From the NCBI GenBank assembly GCA_050187415.1, contig JBFWXN010000014.1, positions 22,936 to 86,935 on the forward strand: DNA of 64,000 nt, read 5' to 3'. Shown here in pieces: positions 44,143 to 53,410 of this stretch; the first letter of the stretch is position 1, and each line of letters starts with the position of its first letter. This DNA comes from Ga0077555 sp050187415. GTDB taxonomy: Bacteria; Pseudomonadota; Alphaproteobacteria; Rhizobiales; Hyphomicrobiaceae. The translations under genes and the position numbers were made by a program. The notes under the pieces were generated by a model. It saw nothing but the letters and a program-made list of their open reading frames with translations. It was not told where the DNA came from and ran no database searches.

Positions 44143-46612
44143 CGTCACGTCGCCCGACGCCGGCCTCGGCGCCCCTCGCGTCGCCGGTAGCGAACTGCAA
44201 CAGGCCTGGCGAACCTCATCCTGGATCGTGCTCGGGCTGTGGATGCTTTACGCCTCCCCATGGCTGCTCGGACGAGTGACCATCCCATATGACGCCAAGG
44301 CGCTGTTCCAGGCTCAGCTCCAGTTCCTCGCCAATGCCTTGCACAGCGGCCAATCGCCGGCCTGGAACCCGCACACGTTCGTGGGCATCCCTCAGATCGC
44401 CGACCCGCAATCGCTGATCTTCTCACCGGCGCTACTGCTTGCAGCCTTGACCAAGAGCCCGAGTTTCTGGCTGCTTGATTTCTACGTCTTCGCAATGCTC
44501 GGCCTCGGTGCGGCAGCCGTCCTCCTTTTCTTTCGCGATCGCGGCTGGCATCCCGGCGGCGCAGCCGTAGCCGCCCTCTGTTTTGCTTTCGGTGGCTCGG
44601 CGTCCTGGCGGATGCAGCACATCGGCCAGATCCAGAGCTACGCCCTCTTCGCTGTCACGTTGTGGCTCCTGTTCCGGGCGCGTGATCGTCACAGTCTGGT
44701 TTGGGGAGCCGCAGCGGGTTTCTCGGCAGGGCTGATGCTGGCCGGGCCGAACCAGGTCGCGCTGCTGGCGAGCTATCTCCTTGTCGTCATCGCGATCGCT
44801 GATTGGCTGACAGCGCCATCGCCTTGGCACGCATTCCGCCGCGACGTTTGGCTCTATGGCGTGGCAGCGATGGTCGCGCTGGCCGTTGCCGCGCTGCCGT
44901 TGCTGCTGGCCTACGCCTTCCTGGAAACGTCAAATCGTCCGTCGATTGCCTTCCATGAGGCAGCGCGCGGCTCGCTGCATCCGGCTTCGCTGCTGACATT
45001 TCTATTGCCGGACCTGTTCGGGATCACCGACACCACGTCTGGATATTGGGGGCCCTACAGTGAGGCTTGGGATCGCAACGAACTGACCCTGTCGCCAAAC
45101 ATGAGCCAACTCTACATGGGGGCGCTTCCATGTCTTGCGCTGCTTCGCGGAGCGCTTACGCGCGGCACACTGCGCCGAACCGAAGTCGTCGGCGTTTCGA
45201 CGGCCGCCTTGATAGCGCTCGTCTACGCGCTCGGCAGCTTCACGCCACTTTTCCATCTGGCCTACGATGCAATCCCCGGCGTTGACCTGTTTCGCCGTCC
45301 GGCCGACGCGACCTTTCTTCTTGGGGGACTTGCAGCAATCCTCGCCGGCTACGTCATCCATTGCCATCTCGAAGCCCCGCCACGGCCGGCGCCAGCAGCC
45401 GCACGACTGGCTTGGATCATCGTCGCGACCGCGATTGTGGTGGGCGCCGGCCTCGCCTTGGCGCATGGCCGGCTTTCGACAAGCCTCGTCCCGATCGCGC
45501 GAGGCGTCGCAATGCTCGCCCTCGCCGGAGGCATTCTGGCTCTTTCGCCGGCACGGCTCACCGCAGCGGGCCGCTTCGCCGCCTTCATTCCAGCGCTCCT
45601 GGTCGGCGCCGATCTCATCATCAGCAATGGCCCGAGCGAAGCGACAGGCAAACCGGCTGACCGCGCCCAGGAGGCTCTGCGTCTCGAGACGCACAACGAG
45701 ACCGTCGCCTTCCTGTCGCGAAACGTCCGGCGAGCAACCGGAACCCCATGGCGCGATCGTATCGAAATGGCGGGAGTGGGCTTCGACTGGCAGAATAACG
45801 CCGAGGCACATGGGCTTGACCAGACACTCGGCTACAATCCGCTTCGCACGGACCTTGTCACGCGGGCACTCGGCGCCGACGACTACATTGCAGGATACGA
45901 CCAACGTCGATTCAGTCGGTTGTTTCCATCCTACCGCTGCCGGCTGGCGGATCTCCTCGGGCTGCGCTTTATCGCGACGCCGGTGCCCATCCGTCGTCTC
46001 GACCCCCGCATCCATGACGACGATCTGAACTTCGTCGCCCACACGCTCGACGCCTACATCTACGAGAACCCCCGCACCCTACCCCGCGTGCTGTTTGCCG
46101 AGCATGCCAGGACAGCAGACTTCGAGCGCATTCTGTCCGATGGCCGGTGGCCCGACTTCGATCCGCGCCAAACGGTTCTTTTCGACCTGGTTGAGAAACC
46201 GGTTCTGACCCATCGCCAGGCACTTCGGACGATGAGCAGCTTTCCCGCGGCAACACCGCCAGCCGAGTCTCGGCTATCGACGACGTCACCGGTCGACTGG
46301 AGCGAGCTGGCACCCGTCGAAAAGCGGAGCGAACAAACGGAAGAACCCGAAGCCGTCATCACGCGCTACGAAAACACGCGCGTCGAAATCGAAGTCAACG
46401 CGCCGCGACCGGGCTTCCTCGTGTTGAACGACGTGTGGCATCCCTGGTGGCGGGCAACCGTCGATGGCGCAACCGCACGCATCCGACGCGCCAATGTCCT
46501 GTTCCGCGCCGTCGCCGTCCAGTCGGGCCGGCATAGGGTGCGCTTTACGTTTCATCCGATCTCGGGCGCGCTTTCCGGACTTTGGAGCAAGCCGCTGCCG
46601 CCCCCCCGATAG
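44135..46612 (+). CDS. YfhO-like polytopic membrane protein (GT-C-type glycosyltransferase fold)
   Basis: An 825-residue membrane protein with about twelve predicted helices in the first 500 residues, then a soluble C-terminal part. The N-terminus has a long loop (DAKALFQAQLQFLANAL, PHTFVGIPQIADPQSLIFSP) as in YfhO/GT-C-like proteins that transfer sugars from lipid carriers, and the C-terminus ends with the LNDVWHPWWRATVDG motif seen in this family. A role in glycosylating lipids or teichoic-type polymers is inferred from relatives. GGAGGT lies upstream of the start at 44135, inside the methyltransferase gene. Confidence 0.75.
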   Translation: MSSVTSPDAGLGAPRVAGSELQQAWRTSSWIVLGLWMLYASPWLLGRVTIPYDAKALFQAQLQFLANALHSGQSPAWNPHTFVGIPQIADPQSLIFSPALLLAALTKSPSFWLLDFYVFAMLGLGAAAVLLFFRDRGWHPGGAAVAALCFAFGGSASWRMQHIGQIQSYALFAVTLWLLFRARDRHSLVWGAAAGFSAGLMLAGPNQVALLASYLLVVIAIADWLTAPSPWHAFRRDVWLYGVAAMVALAVAALPLLLAYAFLETSNRPSIAFHEAARGSLHPASLLTFLLPDLFGITDTTSGYWGPYSEAWDRNELTLSPNMSQLYMGALPCLALLRGALTRGTLRRTEVVGVSTAALIALVYALGSFTPLFHLAYDAIPGVDLFRRPADATFLLGGLAAILAGYVIHCHLEAPPRPAPAAARLAWIIVATAIVVGAGLALAHGRLSTSLVPIARGVAMLALAGGILALSPARLTAAGRFAAFIPALLVGADLIISNGPSEATGKPADRAQEALRLETHNETVAFLSRNVRRATGTPWRDRIEMAGVGFDWQNNAEAHGLDQTLGYNPLRTDLVTRALGADDYIAGYDQRRFSRLFPSYRCRLADLLGLRFIATPVPIRRLDPRIHDDDLNFVAHTLDAYIYENPRTLPRVLFAEHARTADFERILSDGRWPDFDPRQTVLFDLVEKPVLTHRQALRTMSSFPAATPPAESRLSTTSPVDWSELAPVEKRSEQTEEPEAVITRYENTRVEIEVNAPRPGFLVLNDVWHPWWRATVDGATARIRRANVLFRAVAVQSGRHRVRFTFHPISGALSGLWSKPLPPPR

Positions 46613-46741
46613 GCGCTTTGGCGCAGTCAGTCCTGATCCTGTTGCAATGATCGGCTCGCGCTGGTTGTTTGCTGGCATGCGACGCCAGTCGGTTCCGGCA
46701 TTCGCCGGCCCCACCAAGAACCGAAACGACGAGAGGCCCGA

Positions 46742-47272
46742 GTGAGACGTCAAGTCCTGATCGCCATCTATCGTGCACTCGGCGCTGGCATCGCCATCGG
46801 CGTCATGGAAATTCTGGCCTACGTCGCTCGTGAACCGATGGTTCGCGTACCGTTCGTCACGTCGATTGTTCTCGCCATGGCGTTGCCGGACAGCGAGCCC
46901 GCGCAGCCGCGCGCAATCATCGGCGGCCACCTGCTCTCCTGCCTCGCGGGCTACATCGCGTTGATCGCGGTCCACGCGGGCGAGGGCGCCAGCGCCATTG
47001 CGGTCGGCCTCTCGACGTTGCTGATGATCGCCTCGCGCACGCTCCATCCGCCGGCCGGCATCGATGCGTTCATGGTCGCCTCCTACGGACTGCCGTGGGA
47101 TTGGGTACTGAACCCTGTTTTGATCGGTGCGCTATTGCTGTCGGGCTTTGGGCTTGGCTGGCGCGCGCTCGAGCGGCGACTTTTCTTCCCGGCGGATCGC
47201 AAGGCCGCGCCGCAATTCTGGTCAATCGAGCGAATTCGCGCCCTCACGCCGCCTTGGCGAGCTCGCCATTGA
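46742..47272 (+). CDS. HPP family membrane protein
   Basis: A 176-residue protein with four to five membrane helices and the HPP motif TLHPPAGIDAF that names the family. HPP proteins have been described as nitrite or small-ion transporters in cyanobacteria and chloroplasts; the substrate here is unknown. GTG start at 46742 after GAGAGG. Its end overlaps the end of lysS, which comes from the other strand, by 29 bases. Confidence 0.8.
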   Translation: MRRQVLIAIYRALGAGIAIGVMEILAYVAREPMVRVPFVTSIVLAMALPDSEPAQPRAIIGGHLLSCLAGYIALIAVHAGEGASAIAVGLSTLLMIASRTLHPPAGIDAFMVASYGLPWDWVLNPVLIGALLLSGFGLGWRALERRLFFPADRKAAPQFWSIERIRALTPPWRARH

Positions 47273-48863
47273 GCGCTTTCGCAATCAGCTTCCGTGTTTC
47301 CGCCACGCTGTAGAGCTCGATGAACGAGCCGAACCGCGGCCCCTGCGTTTGGCCGAGCAGCACCTCGTAGATCGCCTGGAACCACTGGCGCAGCCTGTCA
47401 CCGAAGCCGTGCGCCTTGCCCGCCTCATAGACGATGGTCTGCAGCTCCTCCGCACTCGCGTCGGCTGGCGCCCCGGCCAGCGCCTGATCAAGCGCCTCGA
47501 GGGCAACTCGTTCCTCGGGGGTGGCGATACGGAACGTCTTCGCCGGCTTCACGAAAGCGTCGTAGTAGGCAATGGCGTATCCGACCAGCTGATCGAGCAG
47601 TGGAAATTGCTCCGCCGTCGCACCCGGCGCATGGCGCCGGATGAACCCCCAGAGAACGTCCTTGTCGTGCGCGTTCGATGCCGAAACGAGATTGAGCAGG
47701 AGGCCGAACGAAATTGGCAACTCTGCCTCCGGCGGCGCCCCGCCATGCACGTGCCAAACTGGATTTTCGAGACGCGCCCTCCCCTCCTCGGCTGGAAACT
47801 TGGCCAGAAAGGTCAGGTACTCGTCGACCGCGCGAGGAATGACATCGAAGTAGAGTCTCTTGGCCGCCTTGGGCTTCTGGAACATATAGAGCGCCAGGCT
47901 CTCGGGGCTGGCGTAGGTCAACCAATCCTCGATAGTCAGCCCGTTGCCCTTCGACTTCGAGATCTTCTGACCGTTTTCATCCAGAAACAGCTCGTAGTTG
48001 AAACCTTCCGGTGGCGTACCGCCGAGTGCACGACAAATCTTCGACGACAGACTGACGGAATCGATCAGGTCCTTGCCGGCCATCTCATAGTCGACGTCGA
48101 GTGCTCGCCAGCGCAGCGCCCAGTCGGCCTTCCATTGGCACTTCACCGCCCCACCCGTCACGGCCGTCTCGACCTTCTTGCCCGTCTCGGGATCGACATA
48201 GACCACCGTTCCTTTGGCGGGATGCCGCTCGACCATCGGTACGTAGAGCACCCTACCCGTCCGCGGCGAAATCGGCAGAAACGGCGAATAGGTCGCGCGC
48301 CGCTCCGGTCCGAGCGTCGGCAGGATGATATCCATCACCTTGTCGTAGACCTCGAGCATGCGCAGCAGCGTCTCGTCCATCGCCCCCGACTTGTAGACCT
48401 CGGTAGCGGAGAAAAATTCGTACTCGAAGCCGAAGCGATCGAGGAAGGCGCGCAGGCGGGCGTTATTATGATGCGCGAAGCTCTGGTATTGGTTCGAGAA
48501 CGGATCGGGTACACTCGTCAGCGGTACGTCGATGAAGCTCGCCAGCATCGCCTGGTTCGGCACATTGCCGGGCACCTTGCGAAAGCCGTCCATATCGTCC
48601 GAGAAGCAGATCAGCCGCGTCTTGCGCCGGCCTTCGGCCAGCACCTCGAAGGCGTGTCGCACCATGCTCGTTCGCGCAACCTCACCGAAGGTGCCGATGT
48701 GCGGCAACCCCGACGGCCCGTAACCTGTCTCGAAGATGACCGTTTTCTCTTTCCCGTCCGGCAACCTGTCGAGGCGTTGGATGAGGCGGCGCGCCTCTTC
48801 GAACGGCCAGGCGCGAGCCTCGGCAGCGGCGGCGAAATCGGCGGAAGATAAGGGTGCTGTCAT
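47244..48863 (-). CDS. lysS: class I lysyl-tRNA synthetase
   Basis: A 539-residue class I lysyl-tRNA synthetase, unrelated to the class II E. coli enzyme. GPSGLPHIG (49-57) carries the HIGH-type motif and KISKSKGNG the KMSKS-type loop. It charges tRNA-Lys with lysine. Class I LysRS is usual in archaea and many alphaproteobacteria. The ATG at 48863 matches the family start; the longer frame to 48911 is doubtful. No second LysRS is in the window. Confidence 0.95.
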   Translation of the reverse strand: MTAPLSSADFAAAAEARAWPFEEARRLIQRLDRLPDGKEKTVIFETGYGPSGLPHIGTFGEVARTSMVRHAFEVLAEGRRKTRLICFSDDMDGFRKVPGNVPNQAMLASFIDVPLTSVPDPFSNQYQSFAHHNNARLRAFLDRFGFEYEFFSATEVYKSGAMDETLLRMLEVYDKVMDIILPTLGPERRATYSPFLPISPRTGRVLYVPMVERHPAKGTVVYVDPETGKKVETAVTGGAVKCQWKADWALRWRALDVDYEMAGKDLIDSVSLSSKICRALGGTPPEGFNYELFLDENGQKISKSKGNGLTIEDWLTYASPESLALYMFQKPKAAKRLYFDVIPRAVDEYLTFLAKFPAEEGRARLENPVWHVHGGAPPEAELPISFGLLLNLVSASNAHDKDVLWGFIRRHAPGATAEQFPLLDQLVGYAIAYYDAFVKPAKTFRIATPEERVALEALDQALAGAPADASAEELQTIVYEAGKAHGFGDRLRQWFQAIYEVLLGQTQGPRFGSFIELYSVAETRKLIAKALNGELAKAA

Positions 48864-48992
48864 GGAGTTTGCTTCGGTTATGTGGCGCGCGGACCGTATG
48901 TGGCCGAACATCCTGCGTCAATCGAGCCTTGCCTTGCTGAGGTTCGATCAATCGTATCTTCGCAGCGTTCGTGCCATCGATCGGAGATCCAG

Positions 48993-49445
48993 ATGTCCAC
49001 GCTTTCGCCCGAGGAAGGGCTGATCTACGCCATGCTCACCACGGCCGCAGTTGATGGGCGGATCACTGACGACGAGTTGTTTCGCATCGGCTCGATCGTG
49101 AAGGAGCTGCCGCCGTTTCTGAGCTACGATCATGAATGGCTCGTCAATGAAGCGCGGGACTGCAGCAAGGTCCTGGCCGGCGACGGCGGTCTCGACAGCG
49201 TGCTGGACCTGATCGTGGGCTCGCTGCCGAAGCACCTCGAGGAGACGGCTTATGTCCTCTGCGCCGAGGTGGCCGCGACCGACCTCAAAGTCCGTGTCGA
49301 AGAAATCCGCTTTCTCGAGCTGCTGGCAGGTCGGCTCAAACTCGACAAGCTGATTTGTGCGGCCCTCGAGCGAAGCGCCAAGGCCCGGCATCAGAAAATC
49401 GATCCGACCACGCCGACCCGTCCGTGGCTTCCATCGGGACAATAA
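48993..49445 (+). CDS. TerB-like tellurite resistance domain protein
   Basis: A 150-residue helical protein of the TerB superfamily: TLSPEEGLIYAMLTTAAVDG, ITDDELFRIGSIV and LCAEVAATDLKVRVEEIRFLELLA follow the two-repeat TerB pattern with acidic residues that may bind metal. TerB proteins are found in tellurite and stress response systems. The ATG at 48993 has GGAG six bases upstream. It converges with the coiled-coil gene run at 49571-53234; the adjacency suggests a link, without proof. Confidence 0.8.
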   Translation: MSTLSPEEGLIYAMLTTAAVDGRITDDELFRIGSIVKELPPFLSYDHEWLVNEARDCSKVLAGDGGLDSVLDLIVGSLPKHLEETAYVLCAEVAATDLKVRVEEIRFLELLAGRLKLDKLICAALERSAKARHQKIDPTTPTRPWLPSGQ

Positions 49446-49570
49446 GCAAAAGAGGCACGCGAGACGTACCTCGACCCTTCAAGGTTCCGACCGAGCTCGC
49501 CACTCGGCGCCTAGCACGTTTCTTTTGACGCACTGCTATCCATCGTGACATCAGCAATGGACGTCCCGCT

Positions 49571-50995
49571 TCAAAACGTCCCCCCGGTTTCGAAATCGCG
49601 CCCTGAGCGGCTTGGCTGTCCGCCCCCGCCGCCCCAGCTCCCACCCATTGAGCCACCAGGGAAACCATCGAACGGCGGTAGGCCGGATTGCCGTCGCCAG
49701 GGATCGCCGGGCCGCTGCCGCCAGTGTTGCTGCCGCTGCATACGAATCCAATATTCGGCCGCCGTAATGGCGCCGCGCAGCAGCATTTGAAGCAGATCAT
49801 CGACGCCGGGACTGTCTTCGAACTCGGAACCGACGTCGTCATACCTCTGCCGGCGGAAGTTCGAGGCGAGCCGCTGCAGCTCCATCTTGCGTTCCGAGAG
49901 TTGGTCGAGCCGACGTCTGCGGCTCGCGTTGGCAGCTTCGAGCGCCTCGAGCGCGCTCGCCAAACCGCGAACCTCTTCGACGACCTGATCGTCCTCTCGA
50001 GTTTCGGTTGCGGCTGCATCGCCCATCAGGCGGCGTAGCGGCTCACGTTCGAGAAATGCGGCATAGGCGGCCACCGCCGCAATGAAGGATTGATCCTCGC
50101 CCTTGGCATAGGTCTTCAATTGATGGCCGGTCTCAGTCAATTCGGAGGTAACCTTCTCGAGTTGTCCAGCAAGCTCGGTCTGCCGTTCGCGCTCGCTCTT
50201 CAGCTCCGCAATCAGATCCGCCCCCGCCAGCTCCCGGGTCCGCGCTGCCTCGACCTCGTCGAGCCTCAACTTGGCTTCCCCAGCTTGTCGCCTGACATCC
50301 TCGGCATGCGCACGCAGCCTGACGGGGATCTCCGTCAGCAAAGCATAGTTGGCACGTGCACCCGGGTACTGGACGAGCCTCGCCACCCACTCGTCGAGCA
50401 CACGGGTGAGCCCCGTCGCCTGATACGCCGGCGTGCCCATTTTTCGCTGCCAGAGGTACATGAAAAGCGGGTCGCTACGGTAAGGTAGTCCCTTCTCGTG
50501 CTCGTCCCGCGTGACCTGCTCGGCCTTTTCGATCGCTTTGTCGAGCGTGGCGGCGAGGGCGTCGTGCGCCTCCGAAAGTTCGCGATATTCCGAATCTTGC
50601 TGCAGCACCGTGCGTGCCTCGGTCCCAAAGCGATCGAGCTGCGCCTCGAGTTCCGCAATCCGGCGCGACAGCCCATCCTGCCGTGCGACGTGCGCGGCTC
50701 TTTCGGCTTCGGCCTTCTCCTGCCGATCGGCGAGAGCCGCAACCGTCCTCAGGCGCGCTTCGAGGATGCCGCGTACCTGATGCGTGAGATTGTCGGCTTC
50801 GTCGATGACACTGTCCGACATCGCATCGCGCGCGCGAATGGCCGCAAGCCGCCGCAGCGCCTCCAGCCGGTTGGCGATGATGCCGACCCGCTCGTTGTTG
50901 GTCGTCTCCAACTCGCGCGCCAGCGTCGCCTCCTGGCCCTTGAGCTCGCGCAGCGCCTCCTCGATCCCCGCCAGCGTGTCACGACCGCTTTGCAT
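49571..50995 (-). CDS. coiled-coil protein with a Gly-rich C-terminus
   Basis: A 474-residue protein, mostly long helix and coiled coil (about residues 5-140 and 235-390, for example LAGIEEALRELKGQEATLA and AELKSERERQTELAGQLEK) with a compact middle segment and a short Gly/Trp-rich tail (GGSMGGSWGGGGG). No family is recognised. The ATG at 50995 starts two bases after the TAG of the upstream DUF6384 gene with GAGGTGG as ribosome site, so they are coupled. An SMC-like or envelope-spanning role is possible. Confidence 0.65.
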   Translation of the reverse strand: MQSGRDTLAGIEEALRELKGQEATLARELETTNNERVGIIANRLEALRRLAAIRARDAMSDSVIDEADNLTHQVRGILEARLRTVAALADRQEKAEAERAAHVARQDGLSRRIAELEAQLDRFGTEARTVLQQDSEYRELSEAHDALAATLDKAIEKAEQVTRDEHEKGLPYRSDPLFMYLWQRKMGTPAYQATGLTRVLDEWVARLVQYPGARANYALLTEIPVRLRAHAEDVRRQAGEAKLRLDEVEAARTRELAGADLIAELKSERERQTELAGQLEKVTSELTETGHQLKTYAKGEDQSFIAAVAAYAAFLEREPLRRLMGDAAATETREDDQVVEEVRGLASALEALEAANASRRRRLDQLSERKMELQRLASNFRRQRYDDVGSEFEDSPGVDDLLQMLLRGAITAAEYWIRMQRQQHWRQRPGDPWRRQSGLPPFDGFPGGSMGGSWGGGGGQPSRSGRDFETGGTF

Positions 50996-50997
50996 CC

Positions 50998-51936
50998 CTA
51001 CCACCTCGTCAGCGCGCCGCCGGACACCTCGCGCCGCCACGTCGGCTCGAGGTCGCCACGCGCTTTCGCGCCGATGACCGCGCCCTGAATTATTCCATCG
51101 TCGAGCTTGTCGGCCTGCACCGCATCGAACACCGACTTCGGAACGCGCAGCGCCCATTTCTTCACGGTCTCGCGTTCGCCCGTCTCCTCGTTGAGGATCG
51201 ACTGCGCAACCGCACTGCCGGAGGCGTCGATCCCTTCGACCACCAGGTAGTAATTGCGGCTCAGCGGATTCACCCGCGGCACCCTCCATAGCCCGGTGAT
51301 CTCGCCCTGACGATTGACGATCCGTATCTCATAGGCAGAACGGATTTTCGCGAGCATCACCTTCAAGCGTTCTTCGGCCGCGCGAGCCGCCGTCGCGTCT
51401 CCACCGCCCGCCGCCGAGCGCGCGCTTTCCGCCAACTGGCGAGCCTCGTCCAGAGCGGCAGGGGACTTTGCCTCGCGTTCGATCTGGCTCGTCAGACCAC
51501 TGACGCGCGCCGGCAGGTCGTGGCCCAGTTCTCGCTCGACGGCAGCCCTTTCGAGCGCCTTTGGTCGTTCATAGGCAAGATACCAGCCTCCGCTTCCGGC
51601 AACCGCCGCCACCGCCACGATGCCAGCTCGTTTTCCCCATCGCTCGCGTGCCACATAAAGGCGCGCGAGACGGACCTCGAACGAAGATGGCGGCGGCGTA
51701 TAGACGAAGCGCTTTTCCTCGAGCGCCTTGACACCTTCCTCGAGGATGCTGTCGGGCACGTCGATGCCCTGGCCCTTGTAGATCTCGCGCAGACGCTCGA
51801 TCAGTTCGGCGCGGCGATACGAATCGTCGAGTTCGCGCTCAACCAGACGCTTGTCGTGGCGCAACGTATCGACGACGTCCATGGCAATCATGACGTCGTC
51901 GAGCGGCCTCGAGGATTTCGCGTCGGCATTGGCCAT
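50998..51936 (-). CDS. DUF6384 family protein
   Basis: A 312-residue protein. The N-terminal part is helical (RPLDDVMIAMDVVDTLRHD), with a membrane helix about residues 103-123 (AGIVAVAAVAGSGGWYLAYE), a coiled-coil linker and a C-terminal beta-rich domain (IRIVNRQGEITGLWRVPR, YYLVVEGIDASG). It looks like a membrane-anchored protein with an outer domain. Likely DUF6384; function unknown. Middle gene of a three-gene set, between the 386-residue protein and the coiled-coil protein. Confidence 0.65.
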   Translation of the reverse strand: MANADAKSSRPLDDVMIAMDVVDTLRHDKRLVERELDDSYRRAELIERLREIYKGQGIDVPDSILEEGVKALEEKRFVYTPPPSSFEVRLARLYVARERWGKRAGIVAVAAVAGSGGWYLAYERPKALERAAVERELGHDLPARVSGLTSQIEREAKSPAALDEARQLAESARSAAGGGDATAARAAEERLKVMLAKIRSAYEIRIVNRQGEITGLWRVPRVNPLSRNYYLVVEGIDASGSAVAQSILNEETGERETVKKWALRVPKSVFDAVQADKLDDGIIQGAVIGAKARGDLEPTWRREVSGGALTRW

Positions 51937-52073
51937 GACTTCGATTGCCCCTGCGTCGTCGAGCGGTCGGCCCTCAGCGGCGTGGGCGCATATCCGCAGC
52001 GGGTATCAGCGCCGGGTCGCGAACGCCAAGGATTCGATCGTTTCCTTGTCTCATCGGAGCGTCGCCCCGCGGC

Positions 52074-53234
52074 TCAGTTGAGCGTCGCTGCGTCGACGGA
52101 GAGCTGCGCGAGACGCCGCTTTCCGTCCTCGACGGCCTCGTTGATCTCCTCCGAGTTGCGGCTCGCCATGACGCGCATTTCCTTGATGATCTGCCGCGAG
52201 CGCTCCTGAAACGACACGACCGAGTCGACAAGCTTCTTGACCGCATCGGCGCGGACTGTCGGCCCATAGCCCGCCTTGACCGCCGCCTCCTGCACCTTGT
52301 TGCCGATCTCGCCGATCGTCTCGAGACTATCGGACACGCCCTTCTTCATGGCCTCGAGCGTCTCCGTCGACTCGTGCAACCCGAACAGCCCCGTGAACGA
52401 CGCCTTGAGCGCCGTCAGGACCGCCTCGTTCGTCGAAAAAAAAGTGATCGCCTGCTGATAAACGCGCTCCTTGGCGTTTGTCGTTTGCAGCAGCCGCGTC
52501 ATGATCACTTCGGTTGTATTATAGCCGATCGTCAGGTTGTCGGCGAGGTCTTTGGTAATCTGATACCGTTTGTCTTCGTCCTGCATGATCCGCAACTTCT
52601 CGTCGCGCGCCAACTCCAGCTTCGCCCGCTCCGACGGATCGCTGCCGGCAAATCCGGAAACGGCATCCGATGCGGCCGCCAGCGCTGTTTTGGTAGCATC
52701 GAGCCTGGCCTCCGCCGTCTTCAGCACTTCGAGCGCGAGGATCTGCCCTTGCTTATAGGCGCCGCGATAATCCTGGTAGGCAGCCAGAATGCGCTGCTCC
52801 CGCTTGATCTGGTCGGCACTGTCTGCCGCGACGGAGAGGTAGGATTTCTGGATCTTGTCGAAACGCTGCGAGACATCCCCGCGGGACACCTTCATCCACA
52901 CGTTGTTCACGCGTTCGAACGTCGAGATACGGCCGTCATCGAGTTGATCCACCAGCGTTTTCGCGTCATCCCGGATCGAGTTGAAACTCTCGACGATATC
53001 GTTGTAGCGCTCCCCCACCTTCATTGCCGAGATCTCATTGCGCACGATTTCGTTGAAGGTTGATGCCTCGGCCAACGTGCGCGCGATGATCGTCACCTTG
53101 TCCTTGTCGAGGTCGACGATTTGCTCGAGCAGCGCCACGATCGGATCCTGGCCCGAGCTTTCCACCTTGAGACCCAGGTCGCGCACCTGGGAAATGGCCC
53201 TGTCGAGATACTGAAGCGCGGGAAGCGTGGCCAT
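52074..53234 (-). CDS. helical protein of unknown function, first of three coiled-coil genes
   Basis: A 386-residue nearly all-helical protein without membrane helix or signal (AISQVRDLGLKVESSGQD, LLEQIVDLDKDKVTIIARTL, FDKIQKSYLSVAADSADQIK). Its size and all-helical build resemble TelA-type toxic anion resistance proteins, but I see no clear TelA motif. The ATG at 53234 has GGAG seven bases upstream. With the next two genes (138 bases and 2 bases apart) it probably forms one operon; tenA is 176 bases upstream. Confidence 0.65.
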   Translation of the reverse strand: MATLPALQYLDRAISQVRDLGLKVESSGQDPIVALLEQIVDLDKDKVTIIARTLAEASTFNEIVRNEISAMKVGERYNDIVESFNSIRDDAKTLVDQLDDGRISTFERVNNVWMKVSRGDVSQRFDKIQKSYLSVAADSADQIKREQRILAAYQDYRGAYKQGQILALEVLKTAEARLDATKTALAAASDAVSGFAGSDPSERAKLELARDEKLRIMQDEDKRYQITKDLADNLTIGYNTTEVIMTRLLQTTNAKERVYQQAITFFSTNEAVLTALKASFTGLFGLHESTETLEAMKKGVSDSLETIGEIGNKVQEAAVKAGYGPTVRADAVKKLVDSVVSFQERSRQIIKEMRVMASRNSEEINEAVEDGKRRLAQLSVDAATLN

Positions 53235-53410
53235 CGGTCATCTCCATTTCAGGGCGCCCCACACGGCGTCCCGCCTACGAAGTGTGGCCGGCCGGCCGTG
53301 GCGTCAAGATGTGCGCCGGCCAATCATCTGCATTCCAACCTTTGATCCGTCCCTTCTCGAAATGCACCGAGCCGCCAATCCCATCGATGGAATCGCGTGC
53401 CAACCTGCTG

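Noticed and set aside
47127..48851. 574-residue open frame opposite lysS
   Set aside because: Antisense shadow of a well-supported class I lysyl-tRNA synthetase.
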